A DNA stretch of 64,000 nt from Aureimonas endophytica (GCF_014642635.1 NZ_BMIQ01000008.1:1-64000); one strand, 5' to 3'; positions 28,343 to 36,443 are shown, numbered from the stretch's first letter. A program made the numbers and translations. Notes: generated by a model not told the origin, from the sequence alone.

Positions 28343-30288
28343 CAGAAGTCTTCCCAGCTTTCCTCGGCATATCGGGACACCGAACGGGGGACCGCGCCCC
28401 GTCCGGCATGGCGCAGCTGCGGCACCGGCTCCCCGGCGTGATGGCCGGTCTCGGCCGCCGGTCGGGCGGCGGACGGACGCGGCCGCCGACGCCCCGCCAG
28501 GGGCGGCTCGATGCCGGCCTGCAGCTTGAAATGGGCGACGAGCCGCGACAGCTCGCGCGTTTCGATCGAAAGGTCCTGCGCCGCCGCCGTCGTCTGCTCG
28601 ACCATCGCGGCATTCTGCTGCGTGACCTTGTCCATCTGGTCGGAGGCGGTGGCGATCTCCTTCAGGCTCACCGCCTGCTCGCCCGCCGTGCGGGCGATCT
28701 CGGAAACGACATTCGCCATGTCGCCGACCTGGGCGACGATCTCGGCCAGGCTGTCGCCGGAGGCGGTGACGAGCTCGACGCCCCGCACCACCTGCGAGGA
28801 GGAGGCGGAGATCAGCGTCTTGATCTCCTTGGCCGCGTCGGCCGAGCGCTGCGCAAGGCCGCGCACTTCCTGCGCCACCACGGCGAAGCCGCGCCCCGCC
28901 TCGCCGGCCCGGGCGGCTTCCACCCCGGCATTCAAGGCCAGAAGATTGGTCTGAAAGGCGATCTCGTCGATGACGCCGATGATGCGGCCGATGCGGCTCG
29001 ACGATTCCTCGATCTCCGACATCGCGGCGATCGCCCGCGTGACGATGCCGCCGCTGCGATCGGCGGTCTCGGTGGTGGTCAGCGCCGTCTCATGCGCCTC
29101 GCTCGCCCCTTCGGCCGCCGCGTGGACGCCGCGCGCCACTTCGGACAGCGCCGCGACGGTCTGTTCCAGCGAGGCGGCCTGCTGCTCGGTGCGCTGGGCA
29201 AGATCGTCGGTCGCGACGTGGATCTCGTCCAGCCCGACCCGTATCGAGCCGATCGCCTGAACCACGGCCGTCATCGTCGTTTCGAGCGCGACGATGCTTT
29301 CGTTGAACTTCGCCCGCGTCGGCTCGAATTCGGGCGTCGCCGCCGGGTCCATGCGCACGGTCAGATCGCCGGCGGCGAGCCGTTCCAGGCCAGTCTGGAT
29401 GGCGGTGAGGAAGCCGCGAATGTCCTCCGCCCGCGCCTGCGCCGCGACGACCCTCTCGCTGTCCGCCACCGCCTGCGCGCTGCGCGCCCGCTCGGCGTCC
29501 TGCGCGGCCGAGGCGCGGTCGGCGACCGTCTGGCGGAAGCCCTCGATCGCGCGCGCCACCTTGCCGATCTCGTCGCCGCGCGCGGCGAAGGGCGCCGCCC
29601 CGTTCTCGGCGCCTTCGAGCGCCTGCCCCAGCCCGCGCAACGGACGCGCGATGCCCCGCGCCAGAAGAAAGCCGAGGCCGAGCGCCATGACCGCGACCAT
29701 GCCGAGGCCGGCATAGAGCGCGACATCCAGCCGCCCGCCCGCCGAGGCGAGGCTCGCGCGATCGGCGTTGGCCCGGCGGGCGATCAGGCCGGCGACCTCG
29801 TCGATCGCCCGCGCCACGGCCGCGCCATGCTTGGCATCGGTGCCCGACTTCATCACGAACAGCGCGTCGGCATAGGTCGCGTCGCTCGCGGCGGCGGCAA
29901 GGATCGGTTCCCCGACATTCGCCCGCCATTCGGCCATCGCGTTCTGGATGCCGTCGACGGCCCGCGCCGCCTCGGCATCGCCGGCGCCAAGATCCCGCAG
30001 CCGCGCGACGGCCGAGCCGAAGACCTCGCCCTCGCGCCGGACCTCGGCGGCGAGCGGCGCGTCCTGCGTCGCGAGGAAGCCGCGCAGCGCGCTTTCGCCG
30101 GCGCTCGTCGCCTGCCGGGCCGACTCGACGGCGGCCATCATTTCGGAATAGGCGCCGCTCCGCTCGAAAGCCGAGCCGGCGCTTTGCATCTCATGACGCA
30201 TCGCAAAGCCCATGCATCCGGCACCGACGACCAGAACAGCGAATGCGAGGCCGATCTTCCCCGAAACGTTGAGATCGGACGGTCGCAT
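28342..30288 (-). CDS. Methyl-accepting chemotaxis protein, first gene of the che operon
   Basis: Chemoreceptor of 648 residues. TM1 ([19 protein letters not shown]), a helical periplasmic sensor of about 150 residues, TM2 ([19 protein letters not shown]), HAMP, then the signalling domain with the hairpin tip [20 protein letters not shown]. The last five residues, SWEDF, fit the WxxF docking motif that recruits CheR/CheB. ATG 30288 has AAGG at proper spacing; the ATG at 30294 touches that site and the ATG at 30363 is further upstream. In S. meliloti the equivalent first gene (icpA) encodes a soluble receptor, so the membrane form here is a difference. Confidence 0.9.
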   Translation of the reverse strand: MRPSDLNVSGKIGLAFAVLVVGAGCMGFAMRHEMQSAGSAFERSGAYSEMMAAVESARQATSAGESALRGFLATQDAPLAAEVRREGEVFGSAVARLRDLGAGDAEAARAVDGIQNAMAEWRANVGEPILAAAASDATYADALFVMKSGTDAKHGAAVARAIDEVAGLIARRANADRASLASAGGRLDVALYAGLGMVAVMALGLGFLLARGIARPLRGLGQALEGAENGAAPFAARGDEIGKVARAIEGFRQTVADRASAAQDAERARSAQAVADSERVVAAQARAEDIRGFLTAIQTGLERLAAGDLTVRMDPAATPEFEPTRAKFNESIVALETTMTAVVQAIGSIRVGLDEIHVATDDLAQRTEQQAASLEQTVAALSEVARGVHAAAEGASEAHETALTTTETADRSGGIVTRAIAAMSEIEESSSRIGRIIGVIDEIAFQTNLLALNAGVEAARAGEAGRGFAVVAQEVRGLAQRSADAAKEIKTLISASSSQVVRGVELVTASGDSLAEIVAQVGDMANVVSEIARTAGEQAVSLKEIATASDQMDKVTQQNAAMVEQTTAAAQDLSIETRELSRLVAHFKLQAGIEPPLAGRRRPRPSAARPAAETGHHAGEPVPQLRHAGRGAVPRSVSRYAEESWEDF

Positions 30289-30746
30289 CAGCATCCTTCT
30301 TCCGTCGGGCGGTTCACCCATTCGTCCCACCGGCCTCGGTTCGGAGCTCGGCCGGGACTTCAACCCATCCCGGAAAAGCTACATGTTTCGTTGCTAAGGA
30401 ATGGTTAATCGATGCCCTTCCGGCATTAACCGAGGCTGGTGTCTCGCGAACGCACTGAACCAATCGCTAAGCGGGCAAGGCCCTGCGCAACCCGGCGATA
30501 AGGATCGGCGGGGCACGGCGCATCGCCCCGGTCGCGGCCTCGATGGTCCGGCGACCGCGCGTCTCATGGGGCCGGACAGGAGCGCGGCGCCGATCGGACA
30601 GCGCTTTCGCCAGCCCGGCCAAATATTTCAATCGGTTCAGTTTTCCGCCGTCGCCTGTCGCCGTCTTGAAGCCGCGCCGCCGGGCGCCAGAACCCTTCTC
30701 ACGTTCGCGTCCGCGATCGCATGGCCAACGAGTTCTGGAGATTGCC
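30289..30746. promoter_or_regulatory. Intergenic region upstream of the che operon with CtrA-like half-sites
   Basis: About 460 bases between the divergent che operon and DUF982 gene. On the reverse strand TTAACCAT occurs at 30401-30408, which matches the CtrA half-site used at motility promoters in alphaproteobacteria. ATTAACC at 30425-30431 is a second half-site facing it. The full TTAA-N7-TTAA form is absent. No other coding sequence is supported. Confidence 0.4.
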
Positions 30747-31049
30747 GTGAAGCCCGATCAGTTCGAGGAGCCTGTCTGGATCTATGTCGGGGTGAATGTG
30801 CCCCGTCCCGTCGCCTCGCCGACTCAGGCCTTCGTCTTCCTGGACAATTGCCCGGCGGGCCTGCGCGGTCCCGCGCATGGCAGAGCTCTCGAAGCCTGCC
30901 GGTCGGCGATGAACGGTCGGGCCGGCACGGAATCCGCCCGCGCGGCGCTGATCGCCTTCGCCGAGGCGCGCGGCATCCTGGCGCCCGATTTCACGCCGGC
31001 CTTCGCCGCGCATGGCGCCTCGGCGCCGGCCGCGCGCCCCTTCGCCTGA
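30747..31049 (+). CDS. DUF982 family protein
   Basis: 100 residues. WIYVGVNVPRPVASPTQAFVFLDN followed by CPAGLRGPAHGRALEACRSAM and ESARAALIAFAEARGI is the DUF982 pattern, a small soluble protein family confined largely to Rhizobiales and of unknown function. The start is GTG 30747 with GGAG six bases upstream. An in-frame ATG at 30543 would add 68 residues with no family match. Confidence 0.8.
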   Translation: MKPDQFEEPVWIYVGVNVPRPVASPTQAFVFLDNCPAGLRGPAHGRALEACRSAMNGRAGTESARAALIAFAEARGILAPDFTPAFAAHGASAPAARPFA

Positions 31050-31055
31050 CGATCG

Positions 31056-31078
31056 CGGGGCCGGCGGCGCCGGCCCCG
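31056..31078. terminator. Strong palindromic hairpin between convergent genes
   Basis: Ten paired bases (CGGGGCCGGC against GCCGGCCCCG) around a GGC loop lie between the DUF982 gene and the convergent acyltransferase gene. There is no U-tract, so it may act as a bidirectional transcription barrier or mRNA 3'-end stabiliser rather than a classical terminator. Confidence 0.5.
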
Positions 31079-31086
31079 ATGCACCT

Positions 31087-32151
31087 TCAAGGCGAGCGCC
31101 GGGTCAGGAGGTCCGGCCGCGTTCCCTTGAAGAACCGCGACACCCGATCCGGCAGCCCGACCGTGGCATGCGCGGCGAGCACGATCGTCGCCAGGACAAC
31201 GAGATAATAGGCGAGGAGGCCAAGTCCTTGCGGGGTGAGGCCCAAGCTCGCCACCGCGCCGTGAAAGCCGACGAGGATCGGATAGCTGAGAAGATAGAGG
31301 CCATAGGCGCGCTGGCCGCTCCATTGCCCCAGTCGGCGCAACCAGGCCGGCTCGCTGGCAAGCGCCGCGAGCCCGACGAGAAGCGGCACGGCGGTGACGA
31401 GCAGTGGCAAGCCGATGGCATGGACCCTGAGGCTGAGAATGCCGAGGAACGCGCCCCAGATCAGCAGCGGGTGAAGGTGCGGCAGGACGGCTCTCCAGCG
31501 CCGCACGATCCGATGCAGCAGCACGCCGACGAAGAAGCCGAACAGGCAGCGCGGATAGCCGCCCCAATAGGACTGCGGGCCGAACCCCATATTCGGATCG
31601 CGCGCCAAGACCGACAGAAGCAGGCAGAGGCCCGCCGACAGGCCGGTGATGGCCACCAGCGCCGGCAGGTTCAGCCGGTGCCGCAGGGCACAGAACAGGA
31701 CGAAGACATAGATTTCGAGGGCGATCGCCCAGGTCGGCGGATTGAGCGGAAATACGAAAACGGGATCGGCGAAGCTCGGCAGCAGGACGCTGTTCCAGAC
31801 GACGGCCCCCCGCAGCACGTCGGCCGGCCAGAGGGGCAAACCGATCGCGGCGAAGAGCGCCGCGAAGCCGAGGCTGAGAAGCAGGCCAAGAAGATAGAGC
31901 GGATAGATCTTCGCCACCCGCTGCCCCACGAGCCTGCGGAGCGGCGCCTCCTGGCCCTCCCGCTCCAGGAGGCTCGCGGCGAGAAACCCCTCCACGGCGA
32001 AGAAGAGGTCAATGCTCAGCTGCTGCTGGTAGAAGGGATTGTCGATCAGCCCTTCCGTCCAGTGGCTGGTGAAGATCATGATCGGCGCCAGCGCCCGCAA
32101 GCCCATCAAGGCCGTGGACGGTCGAGGATCGGTGGACAGCTGCGGCACCAT
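31087..32151 (-). CDS. Acyltransferase-3 family membrane protein
   Basis: 354 residues with about ten transmembrane segments, the acyltransferase_3 (OafA/YrhL-like) architecture, which transfers acyl groups to surface sugars or lipids. The N-terminal block is LRALAPIMIFTSHW, with the conserved Arg and His. SIDLFFAVEGFLAASLLERE and LVGQRVAKIYPLYLLGLLLSLG are the next family blocks. ATG 32151 with GGAG six bases upstream is preferred to an ATG-like start at 32292. The substrate cannot be told from the sequence. Confidence 0.85.
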   Translation of the reverse strand: MVPQLSTDPRPSTALMGLRALAPIMIFTSHWTEGLIDNPFYQQQLSIDLFFAVEGFLAASLLEREGQEAPLRRLVGQRVAKIYPLYLLGLLLSLGFAALFAAIGLPLWPADVLRGAVVWNSVLLPSFADPVFVFPLNPPTWAIALEIYVFVLFCALRHRLNLPALVAITGLSAGLCLLLSVLARDPNMGFGPQSYWGGYPRCLFGFFVGVLLHRIVRRWRAVLPHLHPLLIWGAFLGILSLRVHAIGLPLLVTAVPLLVGLAALASEPAWLRRLGQWSGQRAYGLYLLSYPILVGFHGAVASLGLTPQGLGLLAYYLVVLATIVLAAHATVGLPDRVSRFFKGTRPDLLTRRSP

Positions 32152-32605
32152 GCCTGCTCCGCGACGGACGAGACCGGATGGCGAACGACGCGGCCACCGA
32201 TCGGACGACGGGCTTGCGAATTCGGGCGCGACCCCGACCGATGCGGCAACCGAGCTTCCTCGGTCTCGCCACGAGGCTCTCGAAAGCGTCACGCCAAGCT
32301 AGCATGCCGGCGGTAGGATTGGCGCCATCCTGCTTGTCCGCGCACCGATTTCTCCCTCGGTGACGTTAAGACTTCGCTGCGAGATCCTCAGTGCCTTCCA
32401 AGGCATGGACATCGATCTTCAATGTCCCGTCGCGCGCGTCACCAACCGCGATTGTTGGAAAGAGGCTGGCGCCCGATCGGGCAGCCGACTTCACCGCCGA
32501 GATCACGAACTCTTGCCTGGGCACTGCCCGCGCCGTCGGATCGCTGCATGGCAGCGATGCATTGCGACAACTGGATGACAACTTCTCACCGGCTATGATC
32601 ACCGC
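32152..32605. other. Intergenic region, possible gene remnant
   Basis: About 450 bases between divergent genes. On the reverse strand around 32366-32530 a protein-like stretch with high GC at third positions ends VISAVKSAARSGASLFPTIA then VGDARDGTLKIDVHALEG. It has no good start and no recognised family. It could be the 3' end of a decayed gene, or chance. Confidence 0.3.
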
Positions 32606-32992
32606 ATGGTTCGTCTCGCGCATCTTTCAAAGCTCGTCGCCTGGGGCATGATCGCCGCGATCGTCTTCGTCACCGTCTGCCCGATCGGGCTGCGTCCGCC
32701 GACGGAGACGACGGTCAATCTGGACCGCGCGCTGGCCTTCGCGCTGCTCGGCGCCGCCTTCGCCCTCGCCTATCCGAAGCGCGGACTCGCGTTACTCATC
32801 CTGCTTCCGCTGGCTGCCTTCGGCATCGAGACGCTGCAATATCTCTCCGCGAGCCGCCATCCGCAGCTCGCCGACGCCTCCTACAAGGCCCTCGGCGCGG
32901 CCATCGGAGTCTGCCTCGGCCGGCTGACCCTCGCCATCGCGAAAGCGCTGTCCGAGCGTAAGGCGCTTCTCGCGCGCGAAAGCGGCCGATAA
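32606..32992 (+). CDS. VanZ-like family membrane protein
   Basis: 128 residues with about four hydrophobic segments. The family motif is FGIETLQYLSASRHPQLADASYKALGAAIGV, where the E-x2-Q and following D-x-x-N/Y-K region is characteristic of VanZ-like proteins. The molecular role of such short VanZ proteins is unknown; some affect cell-envelope properties. It is the last host gene before the prophage. Confidence 0.75.
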   Translation: MVRLAHLSKLVAWGMIAAIVFVTVCPIGLRPPTETTVNLDRALAFALLGAAFALAYPKRGLALLILLPLAAFGIETLQYLSASRHPQLADASYKALGAAIGVCLGRLTLAIAKALSERKALLARESGR

Positions 32993-33139
32993 GGCGACGC
33001 GCGGCCGGTCAACGCTCAACGAGCAGCGATCCTTCCGCCTCGTTCTCCGTGGTCTCACGCATCGGCGCGACCAAGCGGCGCGTCCATACTCGTCGCACAG
33101 GCGACGGCAGGCAACGATCGAATTGCTTGATTGTCGGAA

Positions 33140-33200
33140 TGGCGGAGAAGAAGGGATTCGAACCCTCGATACGGTTTCCCGTATACGCCCTTAGCAGGGG
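33140..33200 (-). tRNA. 3' half of tRNA-Ser(GCU); probable phage attachment site
   Basis: Reading the reverse strand, this is a class II tRNA from the anticodon loop (CTGCTAA, anticodon GCU) through 3' anticodon stem (GGGCG), a long variable arm (TACGG GAAA CCGTA), T arm (GAGGG TTCGAAT CCCTT) and acceptor end CTTCTCCG-CCA. The 5' side fails: only three of five anticodon-stem bases pair, and no D arm follows. The gene is thus cut at the anticodon stem, as expected where a tyrosine integrase inserted a phage. The complete copy should be at the far prophage end. Confidence 0.85.
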
Positions 33201-33300
33201 AATCGACCCGAGGTCTGACATAGCCTAAATCATCAGCATCGACAATCGGTTGCAGGGATCGTCGGCATCCTGAAATATGCGACTTTGCAGATTTTTTGCA

Positions 33301-33615
33301 TCACCCCCGCCGCTCATCCCTCCACACCGGCCGCCGTATCGTCTCGACCCGCTCCAGCCGGCGGATGGTGATCGGGTAGTCGTCTCCTGCGATCGGCGAC
33401 CAAAAGCGGACGTGCAGATAGTCGTTGCGGTCGCACGCCTCGCACCGCATGCGGCGCTCCAGATGCTCCGTCTCCATGTCGCCGAGGAGCTCGATCAGAT
33501 CTGCCGGCAGATAGTGCCGCTTGCCCCGGCAGAGGTTGCACGAGACGGTCGCGATCTGTCTCCAGTCGCGATACTGCGCCAGCGTGGCGCTCTTGTGATA
33601 TCGGCTCCGGCTCAT
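33301..33615 (-). CDS. Zinc-ribbon-like hypothetical phage protein
   Basis: 104 residues. Two cysteine pairs, CNLC (about residue 26) and CEAC (about 62), separated by a helical stretch (YLPADLIELLGDMETEHLERRMR), suggest a zinc-binding domain. The start at ATG 33615 lacks a clear ribosome site; a GTG at 33729 would run into the opposite-strand gene. Function unknown; it lies near the attachment end. Confidence 0.6.
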   Translation of the reverse strand: MSRSRYHKSATLAQYRDWRQIATVSCNLCRGKRHYLPADLIELLGDMETEHLERRMRCEACDRNDYLHVRFWSPIAGDDYPITIRRLERVETIRRPVWRDERRG

Positions 33616-33660
33616 AGAACGGAGAGAGAACAGACGGAGCGATTCGGCAAGGGCCCGGCG

Positions 33661-33864
33661 ATGCAGATCAAAATCACGGAGCACTGGAAAGGCGGGAGCC
33701 GCGAGGCGGCTGTCATCGATCTCGATCACCTCATCCGGTATGTCCGCTACAATCTGACGGAGGCAGACGCGGAGGCGATGCGGCAGAGCCTTGAGGAGAC
33801 CGGCCGCGCGACGGTGCGCGGGGAGTCAACGTGGTTCGAATACCAGCGCATCGACCCAAAATAG
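33661..33864 (+). CDS. Small hypothetical phage protein
   Basis: 67 residues, MQIKITEHWKGGSREAAVID then a helical segment DLDHLIRYVRYNLTEADAEAMRQSL and a short strand-rich tail. AAGGG lies eight bases before the ATG. No family recognised. It is divergent from the zinc-ribbon gene and ends just before the promoter of the next pair. Confidence 0.55.
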   Translation: MQIKITEHWKGGSREAAVIDLDHLIRYVRYNLTEADAEAMRQSLEETGRATVRGESTWFEYQRIDPK

Positions 33865-33867
33865 CCG

Positions 33868-33896
33868 TTGACACATAGGCACAATGTGCCTATATC
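33868..33896 (+). promoter_or_regulatory. Promoter with embedded operator palindrome
   Basis: TTGACA (33868-33873) and TATATC (33891-33896) are separated by 17 bases, a good sigma-70-type promoter. A perfect 19-base palindrome, ATAGGCACA-A-TGTGCCTAT (33875-33893), fills the spacer and overlaps -10. A dimeric repressor bound there would block RNA polymerase. The HTH protein encoded downstream is the obvious candidate. Confidence 0.75.
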
Positions 33897-33944
33897 TTTG
33901 GTTGTCAGCAGGGCAATAGAGCCCGCCAAAATGGAGTAGCTGAA

Positions 33945-34139
33945 ATGACCACTGTTACCGACATCAACGGTCGCAGCATCAATTTCGACGCCGCCGTCAA
34001 CCTCATGGACGACGATCTGCGCGAAGAGCTTCATGCCCAGGGCATGGAGACCGAGCAAGCTTTTCTTGAAGCGTATGCTGCAGAGCACGAAAAGCGCTTC
34101 AATGAGGCTTTCGCGCCGTGGGTTGGTGGCGCCTGGTAA
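33945..34139 (+). CDS. Small hypothetical protein paired with an HTH regulator
   Basis: 64 residues, acidic and helical (NFDAAVNLMDDDLREELHAQ, EQAFLEAYAAEHEKRFNEAF) with a C terminus APWVGGAW. GGAG lies seven bases before the ATG. Its TAA overlaps the ATG of the HTH gene (TAATG), so the two are coupled. This small-protein plus HTH layout could be a regulatory pair or toxin-antitoxin-like; neither is proven. Confidence 0.7.
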   Translation: MTTVTDINGRSINFDAAVNLMDDDLREELHAQGMETEQAFLEAYAAEHEKRFNEAFAPWVGGAW

Positions 34140-34375
34140 TGACCCCCGCTGAATTCAAGGAGGCCCGGCAGACGCTGGGCCTTTCCATCTCGCAACTTGC
34201 CCGCATCCTCGATTCGGCCGAGCGCTCGGTGCGCTACTGGGAGGATGCCTCATCCGACCGGCCGCTCAACCCGATCGCCGGGCGCGTCATGGAGTGGATG
34301 CTCGCCGGCTGGCGACCACCGGAGTGGCCGGACAGGCTGGACCCGAGGTCGGGGACCTCACGGGTAAAAGTCTGA
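34139..34375 (+). CDS. Helix-turn-helix (XRE-type) regulator
   Basis: 78 residues. MTPAEFKEARQTLGLSISQL with ARILDSAERSVRYWED is a compact HTH with the recognition helix in AERSVRYWED; the tail NPIAGRVMEWMLAGWRPPEW is recurrent in rhizobial phage regulators. It probably binds the 19-base palindrome in its own promoter. It is convergent with the lysis-region genes. Confidence 0.8.
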   Translation: MTPAEFKEARQTLGLSISQLARILDSAERSVRYWEDASSDRPLNPIAGRVMEWMLAGWRPPEWPDRLDPRSGTSRVKV

Positions 34376-34903
34376 GGTCGTCACCCAAAAAGGGTGGCAC
34401 CGGTGATAGGCTTTGACGTAGCTCTTGCCCCTCACCTGCTCAGCGTCGATCGTCACGCGCCACGGCCCGGCGCGGTGAACGCCGACAGGTCGCGAAGGCG
34501 CCGAGGTGTCGTCCTGATCACGGATCGGCACCATGGAGACGCGCTCGAAGGCGCCGGCCTCGGGGCCGACGTACCAAGCGATGCCGAGATATTCGCAATC
34601 CCGCAGCTTGCCGAACTCGACCCTGACGAGGCTGATGCCCTTGGACACCGGGTCGACCTCGGTGATGTGGAGCTTCGAGACGACCGGGAAATATCGCGTC
34701 TCCAGCGCTGGACCGAGCATAAAGAAGCTGTAGAGCACCGAGAGCGCCGCGACCGTGCCGAGAAACGCCTTAAGCGGCCCCGTCCAGTCACGTTCCCGGC
34801 GGTCCTCCGCTGAGTCCGCCTTTGACCACGAACGTGACGATAGCGGCGATGAGGGCGCCGACGAAGGACGTGAGCGCCCATTTCCCGATGTCTCTGAGTG
34901 CAT
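34358..34903 (-). CDS. Hypothetical phage membrane protein after the lysis cassette
   Basis: 181 residues from ATG 34903. A basic, serine-rich N terminus precedes one transmembrane segment (LKAFLGTVAALSVLYSFFMLG) and a strand-rich domain (KLHITEVDPVSKGISLVRVEF, YLGIAWYVGPEAGAF, AYHRCHPFW). The first ~38 codons overlap the upstream gene, so the true start may be later. Function unknown; orientation and place suggest a late phage gene. Confidence 0.55.
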   Translation of the reverse strand: MHSETSGNGRSRPSSAPSSPLSSRSWSKADSAEDRRERDWTGPLKAFLGTVAALSVLYSFFMLGPALETRYFPVVSKLHITEVDPVSKGISLVRVEFGKLRDCEYLGIAWYVGPEAGAFERVSMVPIRDQDDTSAPSRPVGVHRAGPWRVTIDAEQVRGKSYVKAYHRCHPFWVTTSDFYP

Positions 34904-35066
34904 CGATGCTCTTCTCGATCCTGGTTAGTCGCTCCTGAAGGTTTTTGTCTCGCTCCACGTCGACCGCCTTTTCGATCTTGAGGTCGCTGACTTCCTTCAC
35001 GAGGATGGACACACTGGAGGCGAGCGCGGTGTGGTCCTTCCGGAGAAGGTCGATATTATCCTGCAC
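34788..35066 (-). CDS. XhlA-like small membrane protein of the lysis region
   Basis: 92 residues: an N-terminal coiled coil (LASSVSILVKEVSDLKIEKA ... LTRIEKSIDALRDI) and one C-terminal transmembrane segment (SFVGALIAAIVTFVVKG). This layout is that of XhlA-type proteins, which work with holins in phage lysis. It follows the spanin genes. Confidence 0.65.
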   Translation of the reverse strand: MQDNIDLLRKDHTALASSVSILVKEVSDLKIEKAVDVERDKNLQERLTRIEKSIDALRDIGKWALTSFVGALIAAIVTFVVKGGLSGGPPGT

Positions 35067-35081
35067 GACGCCTCGCCTCTT

Positions 35082-35390
35082 TCATTTGGCGGACGGCTGG
35101 CCGCCCTGCGCTGCGATTGCTTCGGACGCCCGGACGAGCGCCCCATGCCTGTCCCGGCAGATGCCGAGTTCCTGTCGATCGCGGCCCCACAACCGCGCCA
35201 CCTCTTCCGAGGTCAGATCCCGTTGCGGGATCGCCACCGGATCACCGCATGGGAGCTTGAGCACCTGCGGGACGGTCGCGAGGCGCGGCGGCTCGACCAA
35301 TGTTCTGGAGACGCTCTGACACGCCCCGAGACACGGCAGGACGGCAAGAGCAAGGAGCGCCGGGGCTCGGCGTCGGGATGGGTGTCGCAT
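35082..35390 (-). CDS. Outer-membrane spanin subunit, Rz1-like lipoprotein
   Basis: 102 residues from ATG 35390. Signal with lipobox LGAC (C24) in LLALAVLPCLGACQS, then EPPRLATVPQVLKLPC and DLTSEEVARLWGRDRQELGICRDRHGALV. The lipoprotein would sit in the outer membrane and pair with the inner-membrane spanin to fuse the membranes at lysis. Its first half lies inside the i-spanin gene in another frame, the classic overlapping Rz/Rz1 arrangement. Confidence 0.85.
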   Translation of the reverse strand: MRHPSRRRAPALLALAVLPCLGACQSVSRTLVEPPRLATVPQVLKLPCGDPVAIPQRDLTSEEVARLWGRDRQELGICRDRHGALVRASEAIAAQGGQPSAK

Positions 35391-35706
35391 TGGTTCTCTC
35401 AGCCGCAAGGGCCTCTTCCAGTTCGGCCATGTCGGCTTGCCGCGCTTGGTCGCGCTCGTGATAGGCGCGCTCGATCTCATCCACTCGGCTTTGAGCAGCT
35501 TGGCGATCGGCTTCGAGTTTGGCGCGGGCGCGATTTTGCTCCTCGGTCCACGCTAGCCGTTCTTCGAGCGCCCCGGCTTCTTTCGCCTCGGGGACCATTC
35601 GCCAGGACGCATAGGCGTAGGTGGCGGCCCAGGCGAGGAGGCAACCGCCGAGAAAGCCGATGATGACCTTGGCGAGGTCGCCCAGCGCTTTGAAGGCGCC
35701 GATCAT
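35242..35706 (-). CDS. Inner-membrane spanin subunit, Rz-like
   Basis: 154 residues. One N-terminal transmembrane anchor (VIIGFLGGCLLAWAATYAYA) followed by a long coiled coil (EAKEAGALEERLAWTEEQNR ... AYHERDQARQADMAELEEAL). The C-terminal part, translated over the embedded Rz1 gene, is proline-rich. The start overlaps the lysozyme stop (ATGA). Confidence 0.85.
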   Translation of the reverse strand: MIGAFKALGDLAKVIIGFLGGCLLAWAATYAYASWRMVPEAKEAGALEERLAWTEEQNRARAKLEADRQAAQSRVDEIERAYHERDQARQADMAELEEALAAERTNATPIPTPSPGAPCSCRPAVSRGVSERLQNIGRAAAPRDRPAGAQAPMR

Positions 35707-36212
35707 TGCAGCCCCTCAAGGCACAGCCGGCGCTCGTCTTCGCGGCGGTTGACGAGCCCTTGCAGCACGCGGCCCGCCTGCTTGTTCCAGGCCCGGAACG
35801 CATCGCAGGCGTCGCGCCACTTGCCTGCGTTGAGGTTGCGGAGGACCGTCGACCGACAGAAGGCCGTCTGGCCGATGTTGTAGGCGAGAGAGAGTGAGGC
35901 GACATAGGTCTTGGCCGGGATCGTCTGCGGCGAGACCATGCAGACCTCGATCGCCGCCGCGAAATCCTTGAGCCCCTGCCCCAGCATGTCGCGGCACTGC
36001 GCCGGCGTCGCCGTGTCGCCCATGCGCACGCCGCGCGTCTCGCCGAAGCAGATCGTCGGCACGTCGTTGGGCGTCGGCAGATAGGCCTTGTAGCGCACGC
36101 CCTCGTAGCCGCCGACGACGGAGACGGCGAGCCCCATGAGCGCGGCGCCCGCCACGCCGGCGGTCAGCCGGGAGCTACCAGCGGCGCGGATGCGATCCAT
36201 CCTCACGGGCAT
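35703..36212 (-). CDS. Phage lysozyme (GH24 endolysin)
   Basis: Degrades peptidoglycan at lysis. 169 residues. The N-terminal hydrophobic segment (LTAGVAGAALMGLAVSVVGG) is alanine/glycine-rich like signal-arrest-release sequences, so it may be exported by the Sec system without a holin. Catalytic Glu is E37 in GYEGVR. The usual Asp nine residues on is a Pro, with D50 and T53 in TPNDVPT instead, which suggests an inserted loop. ATG 36212 overlaps the holin-like gene. Confidence 0.88.
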   Translation of the reverse strand: MPVRMDRIRAAGSSRLTAGVAGAALMGLAVSVVGGYEGVRYKAYLPTPNDVPTICFGETRGVRMGDTATPAQCRDMLGQGLKDFAAAIEVCMVSPQTIPAKTYVASLSLAYNIGQTAFCRSTVLRNLNAGKWRDACDAFRAWNKQAGRVLQGLVNRREDERRLCLEGLQ

Positions 36213-36424
36213 CGGGTGATCCCCCGCTGCGCGACGAGGCGAGCCACGAACGCCGCGCCCGAGATCAGACCGGCGAGCGCGGCGAAGGCGCCCGGCGGGA
36301 TCGGAAGGTAGCCGTTGAGGTAGCTGATCGCGACTTCGGCCATGGAGAGCAAGAAGGCGAGCGCGTTGAAGCGGATCGACCAGGCGCGCGCGAGCACGCG
36401 CCGCCAATCAGGGATGAGACGCAT
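36203..36424 (-). CDS. Holin-like phage protein (DUF7940 type)
   Basis: 73 residues with two hydrophobic segments (FNALAFLLSMAEVAISYL and AFAALAGLISGAAFVARLV) and a basic N terminus (MRLIPDWRRVLARAWS). The layout and its place directly before the lysozyme gene fit a holin. A rho-independent terminator lies just upstream. Confidence 0.7.
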   Translation of the reverse strand: MRLIPDWRRVLARAWSIRFNALAFLLSMAEVAISYLNGYLPIPPGAFAALAGLISGAAFVARLVAQRGITRCP

Positions 36425-36443
36425 CGGGAGGGACCAAAGAGAA

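Noticed and set aside
34381-34395. CACCC-AAAAA-GGGTG hairpin as terminator
   Set aside because: The stem is only five pairs and has no U-tract on either strand.
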